Shown piece after piece: positions 33,171 to 42,374 of a stretch of 64,000 bases of DNA; position 1 is the stretch's first letter; each line of letters opens with the position of its first letter. Below the pieces are notes generated by a model. That model did not search any database, had not been told where the DNA came from, and was given only the letters and a program-made list of their open reading frames with translations. Origin of the DNA: Lysobacter sp036697405 (GTDB taxonomy: Bacteria; Pseudomonadota; Gammaproteobacteria; Xanthomonadales; Xanthomonadaceae); assembly GCF_036697405.1 (NCBI RefSeq), contig NZ_JBAHWA010000010.1, positions 73,011-137,010 on the forward strand, in the 5' to 3' direction. Both the position numbers and the translations under genes were made by a program.

Positions 33171-36100
33171 TCAGGACAGGGGGGCGGGCAGCGCGTCATC
33201 CGCGGCGGCGTCGCGGATGCGCACGGGACGGCGGGCCTCGGCCAGACGCAGCAGTGCGGGCACCAGCACCACCGTGAAGACCAGGCTGAGGGCGACACCG
33301 CCGACCGATACCGCGGCCAAGCCGCGGTAGATCACGGCGCCGGGGCCGGGGTTGATCGCCATCGGCAACGCGCCCAGCACGCCGGTCAGCGCGGCGATCA
33401 GGATCGGACGCAGGCGCTGACCCAGTGCCTGCTGCAGCGCCGTCTCCAGCGACGCGCCGGCCGCCTGTGCGTCGCGGGTCTGCGCGACCAGCAGGATCGC
33501 GTTGTTGATGACCATGCCCAGCAGCATGATGAAGCCGATCATGGACAGCAGATCCAGCGTCTGCCCCGCGATCAGATCCAGCGCGAGCAAGCCGAGAACG
33601 CCGCCGAGCACGGCCATCGGCAAGGTCGCCATGACGAATGCGCTGTCGCGCAGCGAACGGAACATCGCGGCCATCAGCAGGAACAGCACGACCAGTGCCA
33701 TCGCGAAGTTCGAGCCCATGGTGCGCACGACCTGGCCCAGGCGGTCGGCGCTGCCGGAGATGCGGATTGCGGCATCGGCGGGCAGGGCGTCGCGCAGTGC
33801 CGGCACCACGTCCTGGTTGACGATGTCCAGCGCCTCCTCCAGCGACATCGCCGGCGGCGGGTCCACCGTCAGGGTCACGGTGCGGCGGCGATCGATGCGG
33901 CGCAACTGATTGGGCGCGAGCACCGTGTCCACCCGCGCCAGCTCGCCCAGGCTCAACAAACCGCCCTGCGGCGTGGCCAAGGGCGCGGCCCCGAGACGGC
34001 TGAAGTCTTCCTCGCGATTGCTGCGCAGGATGATCGCAAGGCGGCGGTCGCCATCGAAGTGCTCGCCCAGCCATTGGCCGTCGCCCAGCGTGCGCACGAC
34101 GGTGCCCAGCTCCGGCCGCCGCCAGCCCACTTCGGCCAGACGGCGGTCGTCAGCGGTGATGCGCAGCTCCGGGGCGCCCGCATCGGCGTTGGGCCAGGCC
34201 TGGACGTTTGCGCCGGGGAACAGTTCGGTCAAGCGCTTGCGTCCGGTTTCCGCCGCGCGCGCGAGCGCGTCGCCATCGCCGTGCTGCAGGTGGATCTGGA
34301 TCGCCCGCGCCGAGCCGCCGAAGCTGCCGAACAACTCGCCCTCGCCGGCGAAGGCGCGGGTGTCGGGGAAACCGACCACGATCTCGTCGCGCACGATGCG
34401 CTCGAGCTCGCCGATATCGTCCGGGTCGACCACGCGTGCGCCGATGGTGCCGCCGCCGGGCCAGACGTTGATGTACCAGTTGCTCAGCTGCGGTGGCTTC
34501 TCCCCGTCCATGTACGGCCGCATGCGCTGCAGGATCGTGGGCACGATCTCGCGATTGACGCGCTCCGGGCTCATGCCCGGCGGAAAATTGAACACGGCGT
34601 CCACCGCCGCGCGCTTGACCGGCGGCAGGTAGTCGATCTGCGGCAACAGGGCGAAGGTGAGCAGTATCGGCGCCACTACCAGCGCACCGACCCAAGCCCA
34701 CTGGCGGCGGCGGCCGGTCGTCGTGCGCAGGGCCCATTCGCTGACCCGGGCCCAGTAGCGATGCTGTTGCGGGTTCTGCTTGCCGACGCGCAGCCAGTTG
34801 CCGGCGGCCGCCGGCAGCACGGTGAACGCGATCAGCAACGAGATACCGACCGCGATCGAGATCGTGAGCGCCAGGTCGGCGAACAACTGCCCCTCCACGT
34901 CCTCCATGAAGATCACCGGCAGGAACACGGCCACGGTCGTGAGCGTGGAAGCGAACAGCGCACCGCCGACCTGGCGGGTGCCTTCCAGCGCGGCGCGGCC
35001 GGCGGGCATGCCCTCTTCGCGCAGGCGCACGATGTTCTCGGCCACGACCACGGCCGCGTCCATCACCATGCCCACGGCGAACGCCAGGCCTGCGAGCGAA
35101 ATCACGTTGAGGCTGCGCCCGGTCAGCTGCAGCACGATGAAGGTGGCCAGCAGCGAGATCGGAATCGCGCAGGCGATCAGGGTGGTGGCGCGCACGTCGC
35201 GCAGGAACCACCACAGGCAGCCGATCGCCAGCAGCACGCCCGCGAACAGGTTGCCCGACAGCAGGCCCACGGCGCGGTTGATGAACACCGAGGCATCGAA
35301 GCTCTGACGTATGTCCAGACCCAGCGGCTTGAGCTCCTTCTCGCGCACCTGCTCGACCACCGCCTTCACTTCGTTCAGCGTGTCCAGGACATTGGCGCCG
35401 TTCTCGCGCAGGATGCGCAAGCCGATCGCGGGGTTGCCGTTCTGATAGGCGAAGAAACGCTGCTCCGGTCGCTTCACTTCCACCTGCGCCACATCGCCCA
35501 GGCGCACCGGACGGCCGTCGCGCCAGGCCAGGATCAGCTCGCCCAAGGCCTCGGGGGAATAGCGGCCGGCGAAGCGCATCACGTATTCGCGACGGCCGGC
35601 CTCGACGACGCCGCCGGACACGTCGGTGGCGCGCGCGGCCACTGCGGCGACCTCGGGGATCTGGATGCCCATGGCCGCGGCACGCTCCAGATTCAGGGTG
35701 ATCGTCAATTCCTCCGGCGCGCCGCCGTTGATCTCCACCCCGGCCACGCCCTCCACCGCGGACAGGCGCGGCACGATGCGGTCCTCGATCATCTGCCGAT
35801 AGTCGAGGATGTTGCCGGGCGTGCCCGGCAGCTTCTGCACGAAGAAGTAGGTCAGCGAATTGTTGGCGTTGTCCGCGCCGGCCTGCACCACCGGCGGCGT
35901 CGCGTCGCGCGGCAAGGGCTGCAGGCGGTTCATGCGCGCCAGCACTTCCACCAGCATCGCATCCATGTCGCTGCCGACGGCGAAGGTCAGGCTGATCTGG
36001 CTGTTTCCGGCCTGCACGTTGGACGCGATTTCCTCCAGGCCAGGCAGGCCCTGCATCACCGCCTCGATCGGTTCGACGATCTCCGATTCCATCTCTTGCG

Positions 36101-36266
36101 GCGATGCCGCGCGCCAACCGGTCTGGATCGACATCTGCGGACGCTCGATGTCCGGGAACAGTTGCAGCGGCAGGTCGAGCAGGCTCATCAACCCGAAGGC
36201 GCAGACCATCACCACGGCGACGGCGACGGCGGCGGGATTGCGCAAGGAGGCTTCGGTGATCTTCAT
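33171..36266 (-). CDS. RND-family efflux pump permease
   Basis: 1031 residues, full length for the HAE/AcrB type. The first transmembrane helix and porter start (LRNPAAVAVAVVMVCAFGLMSLLDLPLQLFPDIERP), the TM4 proton-relay region GLAFAVGMVMDAAVVVAENIVRLREEG with Asp403, and a second permease half with MIGFIMLLGMVINNAILLVAQTR are all present. Only one Asp (MVMDAA) stands where AcrB has the D407-D408 pair. It exports drugs, metabolites or envelope-toxic compounds using proton flow. It lies 283 bases downstream of the LytTR regulator gene. Confidence 0.94.
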   Translation of the reverse strand: MKITEASLRNPAAVAVAVVMVCAFGLMSLLDLPLQLFPDIERPQMSIQTGWRAASPQEMESEIVEPIEAVMQGLPGLEEIASNVQAGNSQISLTFAVGSDMDAMLVEVLARMNRLQPLPRDATPPVVQAGADNANNSLTYFFVQKLPGTPGNILDYRQMIEDRIVPRLSAVEGVAGVEINGGAPEELTITLNLERAAAMGIQIPEVAAVAARATDVSGGVVEAGRREYVMRFAGRYSPEALGELILAWRDGRPVRLGDVAQVEVKRPEQRFFAYQNGNPAIGLRILRENGANVLDTLNEVKAVVEQVREKELKPLGLDIRQSFDASVFINRAVGLLSGNLFAGVLLAIGCLWWFLRDVRATTLIACAIPISLLATFIVLQLTGRSLNVISLAGLAFAVGMVMDAAVVVAENIVRLREEGMPAGRAALEGTRQVGGALFASTLTTVAVFLPVIFMEDVEGQLFADLALTISIAVGISLLIAFTVLPAAAGNWLRVGKQNPQQHRYWARVSEWALRTTTGRRRQWAWVGALVVAPILLTFALLPQIDYLPPVKRAAVDAVFNFPPGMSPERVNREIVPTILQRMRPYMDGEKPPQLSNWYINVWPGGGTIGARVVDPDDIGELERIVRDEIVVGFPDTRAFAGEGELFGSFGGSARAIQIHLQHGDGDALARAAETGRKRLTELFPGANVQAWPNADAGAPELRITADDRRLAEVGWRRPELGTVVRTLGDGQWLGEHFDGDRRLAIILRSNREEDFSRLGAAPLATPQGGLLSLGELARVDTVLAPNQLRRIDRRRTVTLTVDPPPAMSLEEALDIVNQDVVPALRDALPADAAIRISGSADRLGQVVRTMGSNFAMALVVLFLLMAAMFRSLRDSAFVMATLPMAVLGGVLGLLALDLIAGQTLDLLSMIGFIMLLGMVINNAILLVAQTRDAQAAGASLETALQQALGQRLRPILIAALTGVLGALPMAINPGPGAVIYRGLAAVSVGGVALSLVFTVVLVPALLRLAEARRPVRIRDAAADDALPAPLS

Positions 36267-36549
36267 GGCGCATTCGTCGGCAGGCAGGCCGGCGCACGAT
36301 GCGCCGCGCCCGCGAACACGCTATGGGCCGGAAGTCACAGTCTGCGACCAGTGGTTGCGGTGGTGCGACCAAGCGTTCGTCGCATCCGATACGCGCTATC
36401 GGCGCCCTGGCTGCAAGCACCGCGACGCGCGGGCACTGCTCGGCCCTCCGCGCTCACGGCCCGATACTGTTCGCAAGAATCGCACGCATGCCGTTTGGCT
36501 CCCGCCAGCGCGGGAGCGCGGGCGCGGGCACGCGCCAAAGCGGCACGCG

Positions 36550-37407
36550 TCAGATCAGCAGGGCCACTTTTTCCCGATGCGTGCGCGACAGTTTCAGCTC
36601 CTGCCCGCAGTCCAGCCGGATGAAGCCTTCGCCGTTGGTATGGGGGCGCAATTCCACCACCCGCCTGGCATTGACGATGGTGGAGCGATGGATCCGCGGA
36701 AAGCGCTGCGGGTCCAACTGCTTCTCAAGCTCGCGCATGGTCCCGCGCAGAATCAAGGTTTCGCCGTCGGTGTGGATGCACATGTAATCGCCGGCCGCAT
36801 CGATCCAGCGGATGCTGCCCAGGTCGATACGCACCGTGCGGCCTCCGTCGCGCACCGCCAGCTTGTTGTCGTTGCGCAGCTGCTCGATGGCGTCCGGGCG
36901 CAGCGCTTCGTCCAGGCCCAGCGGCTCCCGGCCGCTGAGTTCGCCCAGCAGGCCCAGCAGGTGCGCGCAGTGGCCGCTGGCATCGCGCTGGGTCCGTGCG
37001 TAGCGCACACGCGCCAGCGCCTGCGCCAGGCGGCCTTCGTCCACGGGCTTGAGCAGATAGTCGGTGGCGGAGGCCTCGAAGGCGCGGATCGCGTAATGAT
37101 CGTAGGCGGTGACGAACACCACCAGCGGCATCTCCGCCGCGGGTATATGGCGCAGGGCCTCGAAGCCGTCGACCCCCGGCATCTGCACGTCCAGAAACAT
37201 CAGGTCCGGGCGCTGCAGGTGCACCGCGGCGATGGCCGCGGCACCGTCGCCGTACTGGCCCACCACCTCCACGTCCGCGTGCTCGCTCAGCCGCAGCTCA
37301 AGACCGCGGCGCGCCAGCGGCTCGTCGTCGACGATGATGGTACGCAGCCGGGCCTGGGCCAGCCGGTCTTCCCGCTCGACTGCCTGATGGCGAACGCCGT
37401 TATCCAT
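36550..37407 (-). CDS. LytTR-family response regulator
   Basis: 285 residues from ATG 37407. The receiver domain has TIIVDDEPLARRGLELRL, phospho-acceptor Asp73 (MFLDVQMPGVDG) and YLLKPVDEGRL. The C-terminal LytTR DNA-binding domain contains IRWIDAAGDYMCIHTDGETLILRGTMRELEKQL and FPRIHRSTIVNARRVVEL. Such regulators act with 5TM/His_kinase-type sensors like the gene two bases upstream. The RND pump genes follow in the same direction, so they are the likely targets. Confidence 0.93.
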   Translation of the reverse strand: MDNGVRHQAVEREDRLAQARLRTIIVDDEPLARRGLELRLSEHADVEVVGQYGDGAAAIAAVHLQRPDLMFLDVQMPGVDGFEALRHIPAAEMPLVVFVTAYDHYAIRAFEASATDYLLKPVDEGRLAQALARVRYARTQRDASGHCAHLLGLLGELSGREPLGLDEALRPDAIEQLRNDNKLAVRDGGRTVRIDLGSIRWIDAAGDYMCIHTDGETLILRGTMRELEKQLDPQRFPRIHRSTIVNARRVVELRPHTNGEGFIRLDCGQELKLSRTHREKVALLI

Positions 37408-37409
37408 GA

Positions 37410-38492
37410 CTACTCCCCGGCGCCCTTGGTTTCGAACGGCAGTCGCAGTTCCACCTCGATGCCGCAGCGGCGATTGCGAACCATGAAGCCGCCGCTTTCG
37501 CCGTACAGCACGGCCAGGCGCTCGCGCGTATTGCGCAAGCCGACGCCCTTGCCCGGGGGCAGCTCGCCGTTCTCGAGCGCGCCGCAACCGGGGCCGTCGT
37601 CGATGACCCGCAGCACTAGGTGCTCGCCTTCGTGCTGCGCCTCGATCCGCAACAGCCCGCCTTCGACCCGCTTGGCCACCGCGTATTTGATCGCGTTCTC
37701 CACCAGCGGCTGCAACAACATGCTCGGCAGCAATGCGCGCCAGCACTCCTCTTCTATGTCGGTCTCGACGCGCAGCCGCTCGGTGAAGCGCATCTTCTCT
37801 ATGTCCAGGTACAAGGTCAGCGCGTCCAGCTCCTGACGCAGAGTGACCCGCTGCATCGGATCGCTGTCCAGCGAGTGCCGCAGGAACGAGGACAGGCCCT
37901 GCACCATGCGATTCGCGGTGGGGTTTTCCCGATCCAGGATCAGGGTCGAGATGGCGTTGAGCGTGTTGAACAGGAAATGCGGGTTGAGCTGATAGCGCAA
38001 CATCTTCAGCTGCGCCTGATGGGCCATGGTGCGCGAGGCCAGCGCGCGCCGCGTCTGGTCCTGCAGCTGGTGGTAGTACTTGATCCCCATGTACAGCCCG
38101 ACCCAGGCCAGCACCACGTAGATATAGCCCAGCGCATAGGCGACGTAGGCGGCGTTGTTCGTCGGCGCGCAGGTGTCGCAGAACTCGATCATGACCCGCC
38201 GCGTGATCAGGTCAATCACCGCCGAGCTGGCCAGGATCGGCACCACCATCACCGCCAGCAGGCGCCGGGGCGACAGCGACCAGGCACTGCGCAGCAGATA
38301 GCGCAAGCCCAGGGTGACCAGCGAGCCGGTGACGGTGGCCGTCAGCGGCACCACCCAGTAGCCCGCCGGCTTGCCGTAGGCCACCGACTGCAGATAGCCC
38401 AGGCTGAAATAGGCAGCCCAGCCGCCCAGATGCAGCAACCAAAACAGGCGCTCGCGCGGCAGATCGAAGGGACGGGATGCGGTGATGGCCAT
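37410..38492 (-). CDS. LytS/YehU-type membrane histidine kinase
   Basis: 360 residues. Four membrane helices at about 17-37, 45-66, 78-97 and 116-137 form a small sensor. The His_kinase domain carries phospho-acceptor His172 in LRYQLNPHFLFNTLNAIS, then an HATPase domain with PLVENAIKYAV, VIDDGPGCGALE and GKGVGLRNTRERL. The loop EFCDTCAPTNNA has a CxxC pair that could sense redox or metal. The stop is two bases from the response regulator start. It is probably the first gene of a four-gene signalling-efflux block. Confidence 0.93.
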   Translation of the reverse strand: MAITASRPFDLPRERLFWLLHLGGWAAYFSLGYLQSVAYGKPAGYWVVPLTATVTGSLVTLGLRYLLRSAWSLSPRRLLAVMVVPILASSAVIDLITRRVMIEFCDTCAPTNNAAYVAYALGYIYVVLAWVGLYMGIKYYHQLQDQTRRALASRTMAHQAQLKMLRYQLNPHFLFNTLNAISTLILDRENPTANRMVQGLSSFLRHSLDSDPMQRVTLRQELDALTLYLDIEKMRFTERLRVETDIEEECWRALLPSMLLQPLVENAIKYAVAKRVEGGLLRIEAQHEGEHLVLRVIDDGPGCGALENGELPPGKGVGLRNTRERLAVLYGESGGFMVRNRRCGIEVELRLPFETKGAGE

Positions 38493-38907
38493 GGGTGCCG
38501 GGAGCGCGCTGACGCAGATGCGTGGATGCTAACCCCAGAAGCGGGGATCCCGGCAACGGCTCGTCGGGCGATTCGAACGGCTCGGCGATTCCGCCCGGCG
38601 TTCGGCCCTGGCCCCGGTTGCGGCAAGGAAGGCCCATCGGGAGCGACGGACTATCGGGGCCCGATATGGGAGCAGGCCGCTCTTTATGGCATCCGGCCAG
38701 CGCGTCTCGTGAAGTGCACTCTGACCCCCATTCCTTACCCCCATTCCTTTGAGGATTAACCCGACCCACCTTCGGCCTACTGGTTGGGCGTTGCTGGCCC
38801 CAGAAACACGACAGCCCGATGATTGCCAGTGCCTGGGATGAGTGGTCGGGCCTTGAAGGCCGCGGCCAGTCATCTACTATCGTTCCACCATCAAGGAGGA
38901 TCGCGCC
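38493..38907. other. 415-base intergenic region
   Basis: Contains the promoter region of the kinase block on the left, the transposon-like relic at 38711-38749 in the middle, and a strong ribosome site AAGGAGG at the right edge. No ORF supported. Confidence 0.5.
38711..38749 (-). repeat. Relic related to the 86-bp repeats (RAYT/REP-type end)
   Basis: On the minus strand GGAATGGGGGT occurs twice in tandem, the second running on into CAGAGTGCACTTC. This resembles the AAATGGGGTCAGGTT start of the 86-bp repeats at 40897 and 43166. I know this GGGGTCAGAGTGCAC-like motif from the surroundings of REP-associated tyrosine transposase genes in xanthomonads; no transposase gene remains here. Confidence 0.4.
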
Positions 38908-39111
38908 ATGTGGGCAGACGTTGCTGGTTACCTGATCGACCCACGCCAGATTGCGGCGTTAGGGCCTGTTCACCCGAGCGGCTCAGGCAATGCCGTCGGA
39001 TCTACCTTCGAGATCGTCACGCTGGGCGGGCATGTCGTGCTGCCCAAGTTCCCGGACTCGGCCGCAGCCACCGCTGCGCGGAACGCGCTCAAGGGAAGAT
39101 TACCGAGCTAG
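38908..39111 (+). CDS. Small unknown protein with a strong ribosome site
   Basis: 67 residues, unrecognised. MWADVAGYLIDPRQIAALGPVHPSGS is followed by a beta-like stretch STFEIVTLGGHVVLPKF and a short helix. A near-perfect AAGGAGG at 38893-38899, 8 bases before the ATG, argues strongly for translation. No signal peptide, so cytoplasmic. It may be the intact product or the start of a decayed longer gene. Confidence 0.6.
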   Translation: MWADVAGYLIDPRQIAALGPVHPSGSGNAVGSTFEIVTLGGHVVLPKFPDSAAATAARNALKGRLPS

Positions 39112-39280
39112 GCTCGGATACGCGAAAGCCCGCGATCGCTCGCAAGGCTTCATTTAGAAGTGAACCTGACGCCTGTTCCGAATACGCTATTCGAAATAGT
39201 TGGTTTCAAAGGACGCACACGATCGTAGACAGCAACAGACGTGATGCAATCTCAATATTCACATCAAATGGAGATTGGTG

Positions 39281-40108
39281 ATGAGGACCGTCATGATCGC
39301 ACTCGCGGCGACCCTGCTCTCCGCCGGGTGCGGCGAGCGCACCCTGGACGCGCCAGCGAAGTCCGATATGACGCCGCGCCCTGCATCGCCCGCCGTCGCA
39401 GCGCCACCGCCCAAGGGCTCGGCCGCCATCGGAATCAAAGCGGCGATGGACAAATGCTATGCGAACGAAGACGCCGAGGTGCAGGACACTTGCGTACGCG
39501 CCTTGGAAAACGCCCAGTTCGCGCTGACCGACGGCCGCGCCAGCCGCGACGGCCTCAATCTCTGCTTCAAGACCAACGCGCCCACGCCGGTATGCCTGGA
39601 AGACAGGCCGGCGCGCGGCATGGACAGCGAGCGCGACTTCACCGAATACCGATACCTGGGACGCTTGCCTGGACCGCCCCTGTATGTGGTGGAGCGGTGG
39701 CAGTATCAGGGAAGCGACGTGACACTGATCGACGCCGACACCGGCGCGGTCAGCGAGGTCGGCGCCGTGCCGGTGGCCTCGCCCGACGGCGTGCGCATCG
39801 CCGTCGCATCGACCGTCCTGGACCCATCGGCCGATGAGTCGGATCAGGTGATCTACCGCCTTGCCTCGGCGCTCACGATCTTTCGTTACAGCAATGGCAA
39901 GCTTCTGCAGGAGTTCAAACTCGAGGCGCCGGACGACTGGGGGCCGGGCGAACCGCGCTGGCTCGACGCCCAGCGCCTGGAGGTGCCGATAATGCAGATC
40001 ATCGATGCTAGCGACCATGCCGTGTTGCAAGCAACGGGAATTCGGACATACGAATTGCGCGATGGCCGTTGGCACGAGGCCTCAGCAAAGCCGATTCCGG
40101 CGAACTGA
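39281..40108 (+). CDS. Lipoprotein of unknown function
   Basis: 275 residues. MRTVMIALAATLLSAGC is a lipoprotein signal with lipidation at Cys17. The mature part starts with a Pro/Ala linker and has several Cys residues (DKCYANEDAEVQDTCVRAL; LNLCFKT…VCLED). It then shows beta-propeller-like strands (RYLGRLPGPPLYVVERWQYQGSDVTLIDADTGAVSEV). GGAG lies 7 bases before the ATG. Base composition is less GC-rich than the core genes. It is followed after 30 bases by another exported unknown protein, a likely pair. Confidence 0.75.
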   Translation: MRTVMIALAATLLSAGCGERTLDAPAKSDMTPRPASPAVAAPPPKGSAAIGIKAAMDKCYANEDAEVQDTCVRALENAQFALTDGRASRDGLNLCFKTNAPTPVCLEDRPARGMDSERDFTEYRYLGRLPGPPLYVVERWQYQGSDVTLIDADTGAVSEVGAVPVASPDGVRIAVASTVLDPSADESDQVIYRLASALTIFRYSNGKLLQEFKLEAPDDWGPGEPRWLDAQRLEVPIMQIIDASDHAVLQATGIRTYELRDGRWHEASAKPIPAN

Positions 40109-40138
40109 AGCCCAAGCGAACCGGCCCATGGAGACATC

Positions 40139-40609
40139 ATGCGTATCAAAAACTGGCTCACCATCGTCCTGATCTCGTCACTGTTTTCCGGGTTAGCCGC
40201 GGCCGCACCTCCTGGAGCGCCATCCACTAAGGAGCTGAGCCTGGCCGGCTTGAAGATCGGCGACCCGCTGACCCTGGTGCGCAAGAAGCTCGGCAAACCC
40301 GACAGCACGATAGGCTCGCCTGGCGATCACGACTACAAACTGATCTATCGTGGCTTGCGCATTGAGATGATCGAACCGGGTCAGGTACTCACGCTCGAAT
40401 CCACATCCCCAAGCTACTGCACACCTTCGGGCCTATGCCCGGGCCAACCGCTGGACGAAGCACGAAAACGCTGGGGCCCAGGGGATATCTACGCTGAGGA
40501 CAGCAGCGGCACCTTGAACTACAGCGTCGGCGATGATTCGTGCTTCTTCCAGATCACCCCCGACGCATCGCAGGAACTCATCCAGAGCGTGGCCTTCGGT
40601 TGCCCCTGA
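40139..40609 (+). CDS. Exported protein of unknown function
   Basis: 156 residues with a signal peptide (LTIVLISSLFSGLAAAA). The mature sequence LSLAGLKIGDPLTLVRKKLGKPDSTIGSPGDHDYKLIYRGLRIEMIEPGQVLTLESTSPSYC, with a second G-x-x-x-x-x-A-R-K-R-WGP motif, looks like the two-fold repeat of short periplasmic domains with a 'KIGdpl..v...LGkP' start, as in some SmpA/BamE-like modules. Cysteine pairs suggest disulfides. No gene family named with confidence. Confidence 0.72.
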   Translation: MRIKNWLTIVLISSLFSGLAAAAPPGAPSTKELSLAGLKIGDPLTLVRKKLGKPDSTIGSPGDHDYKLIYRGLRIEMIEPGQVLTLESTSPSYCTPSGLCPGQPLDEARKRWGPGDIYAEDSSGTLNYSVGDDSCFFQITPDASQELIQSVAFGCP

Positions 40610-41051
40610 AGCGTTAGCGACCGGTTTGTGGGGCGCCGTAGCTCGGCTTCACTCCGTCTGACCTTGCCAGCCAACGGGTTTTCCGGATGCGTGAACCTTA
40701 CGAAGCGATCAAACGATTGCAGATCCGTTGCAGGCGCACAGGAAGGTGAGCGATGAGCTCAACTGTATGTCCGATCAGGTGGATCGCGCTGATCGGCTAC
40801 CAGAAGGGTCAGTCGATCTCCCTGCCTGCCGGTGAGCTAGCATTGGTCTGACCTGACACGGACGAGCAACATGGAACGCAGTATCGAGGCGCTACCAAGA
40901 AATGGGGTCAGGTTCAAATTCCTGAGCCCTACCTGGCGGACCACATGCGAACCGGCGCCATTCTGCCTGGAGCCATCCTCATTTAGTCAGACCGGAAAGG
41001 TCGCCAGACATCATGAAGCTCAAGCAAAGCTTTGCAGAGCCGCTCGAACGG
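40610..41051. other. 442-base intergenic region carrying repeat copy 1
   Basis: Apart from the 86-bp direct repeat (40897-40982), I see no supported gene. Short open stretches (e.g. from 40752) lack homology signals. Base composition is below the window's norm. Confidence 0.45.
40897..40982 (+). repeat. 86-bp direct repeat, left copy
   Basis: Begins AAGAAATGGGGTCAGG and ends GGAGCCATCCTCAT. It matches the right copy at 43166-43251 with roughly ten differences by eye. The two copies bracket the LysR/NTF2/SDR module. Confidence 0.8.
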
Positions 41052-41945
41052 TTATCGATCTAGCAGACAGTCGATGAACGCACCGAGGAGAGCTGGTCGA
41101 TGCTGCCTGCTCGGATAGTAGAGAAACAACCCCGGTCGCGAAATCGACCAGTCCGCGAGGACCTGGACCAGCCGCCCCTGGGCCAAAAGCTCGCCCACGC
41201 CATCTCGCTCAAAGTGATAGGCAATGCCGACGCCGTTCAGCGCAGCAGCGATGCCGATGTCGGCATGATTGGTGACGACGGGGCCGTCTACCGCGACTTC
41301 GAGTCGTTGCCCTCGTTTCTCGAACTCCCAGCGATAGTGCCTGCCGTCCATCTGGAGCCGCCAGTTGATGCACGTGTGGTTATGCAAATCGGCAGGCGAC
41401 TTAGGTATTCCTCGACTCGCGAGATAGTCTGGGGACGCTACGGCAACCATGTTCAGGTCCGGCGTGAGGCGAACGGCCACCATGTCGTTCTCGAGCCGGT
41501 TGCCTACGCGGATGCCCGCGTCAAAGCGGCCAACCACGATATCAGCCAGCGCGTCGTCAACCACGATGTCGAGAACCACGTCAGGGTGTGCTTGATGGAA
41601 GCGTGAAAGCCGGGGTGCAATGACGGTTCTCGCTGCGATCCCCAGCGTGTTGATGCGCAGCGTGCCGCTCATCTGCCCCGTCGCCTCACTGGCTTCAGCG
41701 ACTGCAGCAGCCATCTCACGAAACAGCGGCGCTATGCGCCTGTAGAGCAGTTCGCCACTTGCCGATGGCGCGACGCTTCGAGTCGTGCGATTCAGAAGGC
41801 GAGCGCCGATGCGGCCTTCGAGCTGCCGGATAGTCTGGCTGAGTGCCGACGGCGACAGACCCAGATGCTCTGCAGCTCGGGCAAAGCTCTGGCGCTCCAC
41901 CACGGCCACGAAGGCCTTTAGCTCAGCAAAGTCGGATCCGCGCAT
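41052..41945 (-). CDS. LysR-family transcriptional regulator
   Basis: 297 residues. N-terminal HTH: DFAELKAFVAVVERQSFARAAEHLGLSPSALSQTIRQLEGRIGARLLNRTTRSV. The effector domain includes LRINTLGIAARTVIAPRLSRFHQAHPDVVLDIVVDDALADIV and MVAVASPDYLASRGIP. It resembles CrgA/DmlR-type regulators that control adjacent oxidoreductases. It is divergent from the NTF2-SDR pair with 102 bases between, where its operator should be. Composition is less GC-rich than neighbours, consistent with acquisition. Confidence 0.94.
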   Translation of the reverse strand: MRGSDFAELKAFVAVVERQSFARAAEHLGLSPSALSQTIRQLEGRIGARLLNRTTRSVAPSASGELLYRRIAPLFREMAAAVAEASEATGQMSGTLRINTLGIAARTVIAPRLSRFHQAHPDVVLDIVVDDALADIVVGRFDAGIRVGNRLENDMVAVRLTPDLNMVAVASPDYLASRGIPKSPADLHNHTCINWRLQMDGRHYRWEFEKRGQRLEVAVDGPVVTNHADIGIAAALNGVGIAYHFERDGVGELLAQGRLVQVLADWSISRPGLFLYYPSRQHRPALLGAFIDCLLDR

Positions 41946-42047
41946 TCTGTATTAATTTCAACACAGCCCATCCAGATTATAGAGCATTCATTAAATTCAC
42001 GTCGGCGCGCATCCTGAGGCCGTCAATGATCCCATGGAGCCGACAAT

Positions 42048-42374
42048 ATGAACGCCTTGACCCTTCCTGAGCCAATTGCCGCCTACTTCGCGGCCGAACA
42101 CAACCCTGAAGCCTTGGCGCATTGCTTCACGCCGCAAGCCTTCATGAAGGACGACGGTCACACCTACACGGGCATCGACGCCATCAAGGGCTTTATGGCC
42201 GAGGCATCGGCCAAGTACAGCGCGACGAGCGTGCCGTTCGCCATTGAGCGGGAGGACGGCTTCCAACTTGTCCGCGCCAACGTCACCGGCAACTTCCCTG
42301 GTAGCCCGATTGTTCTGTCCTACCGCTTTCGCCTTGAACGCGGTCTGATCGCATCGCTGGAGGTCACGGTATGA
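42048..42374 (+). CDS. NTF2/SnoaL-like small protein
   Basis: 108 residues with no signal. The fold is suggested by IAAYFAAEHNPEALAHCFTPQAFMKDDGHTYTGIDAIKGFMAEASAKYSATSVPFAI, a cone-shaped barrel used by isomerases, dehydratases and binding proteins. Its stop overlaps the start of the SDR gene (ATGA), so the two act together, probably on a small organic molecule. Function is inferred from pairing. Confidence 0.85.
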   Translation: MNALTLPEPIAAYFAAEHNPEALAHCFTPQAFMKDDGHTYTGIDAIKGFMAEASAKYSATSVPFAIEREDGFQLVRANVTGNFPGSPIVLSYRFRLERGLIASLEVTV

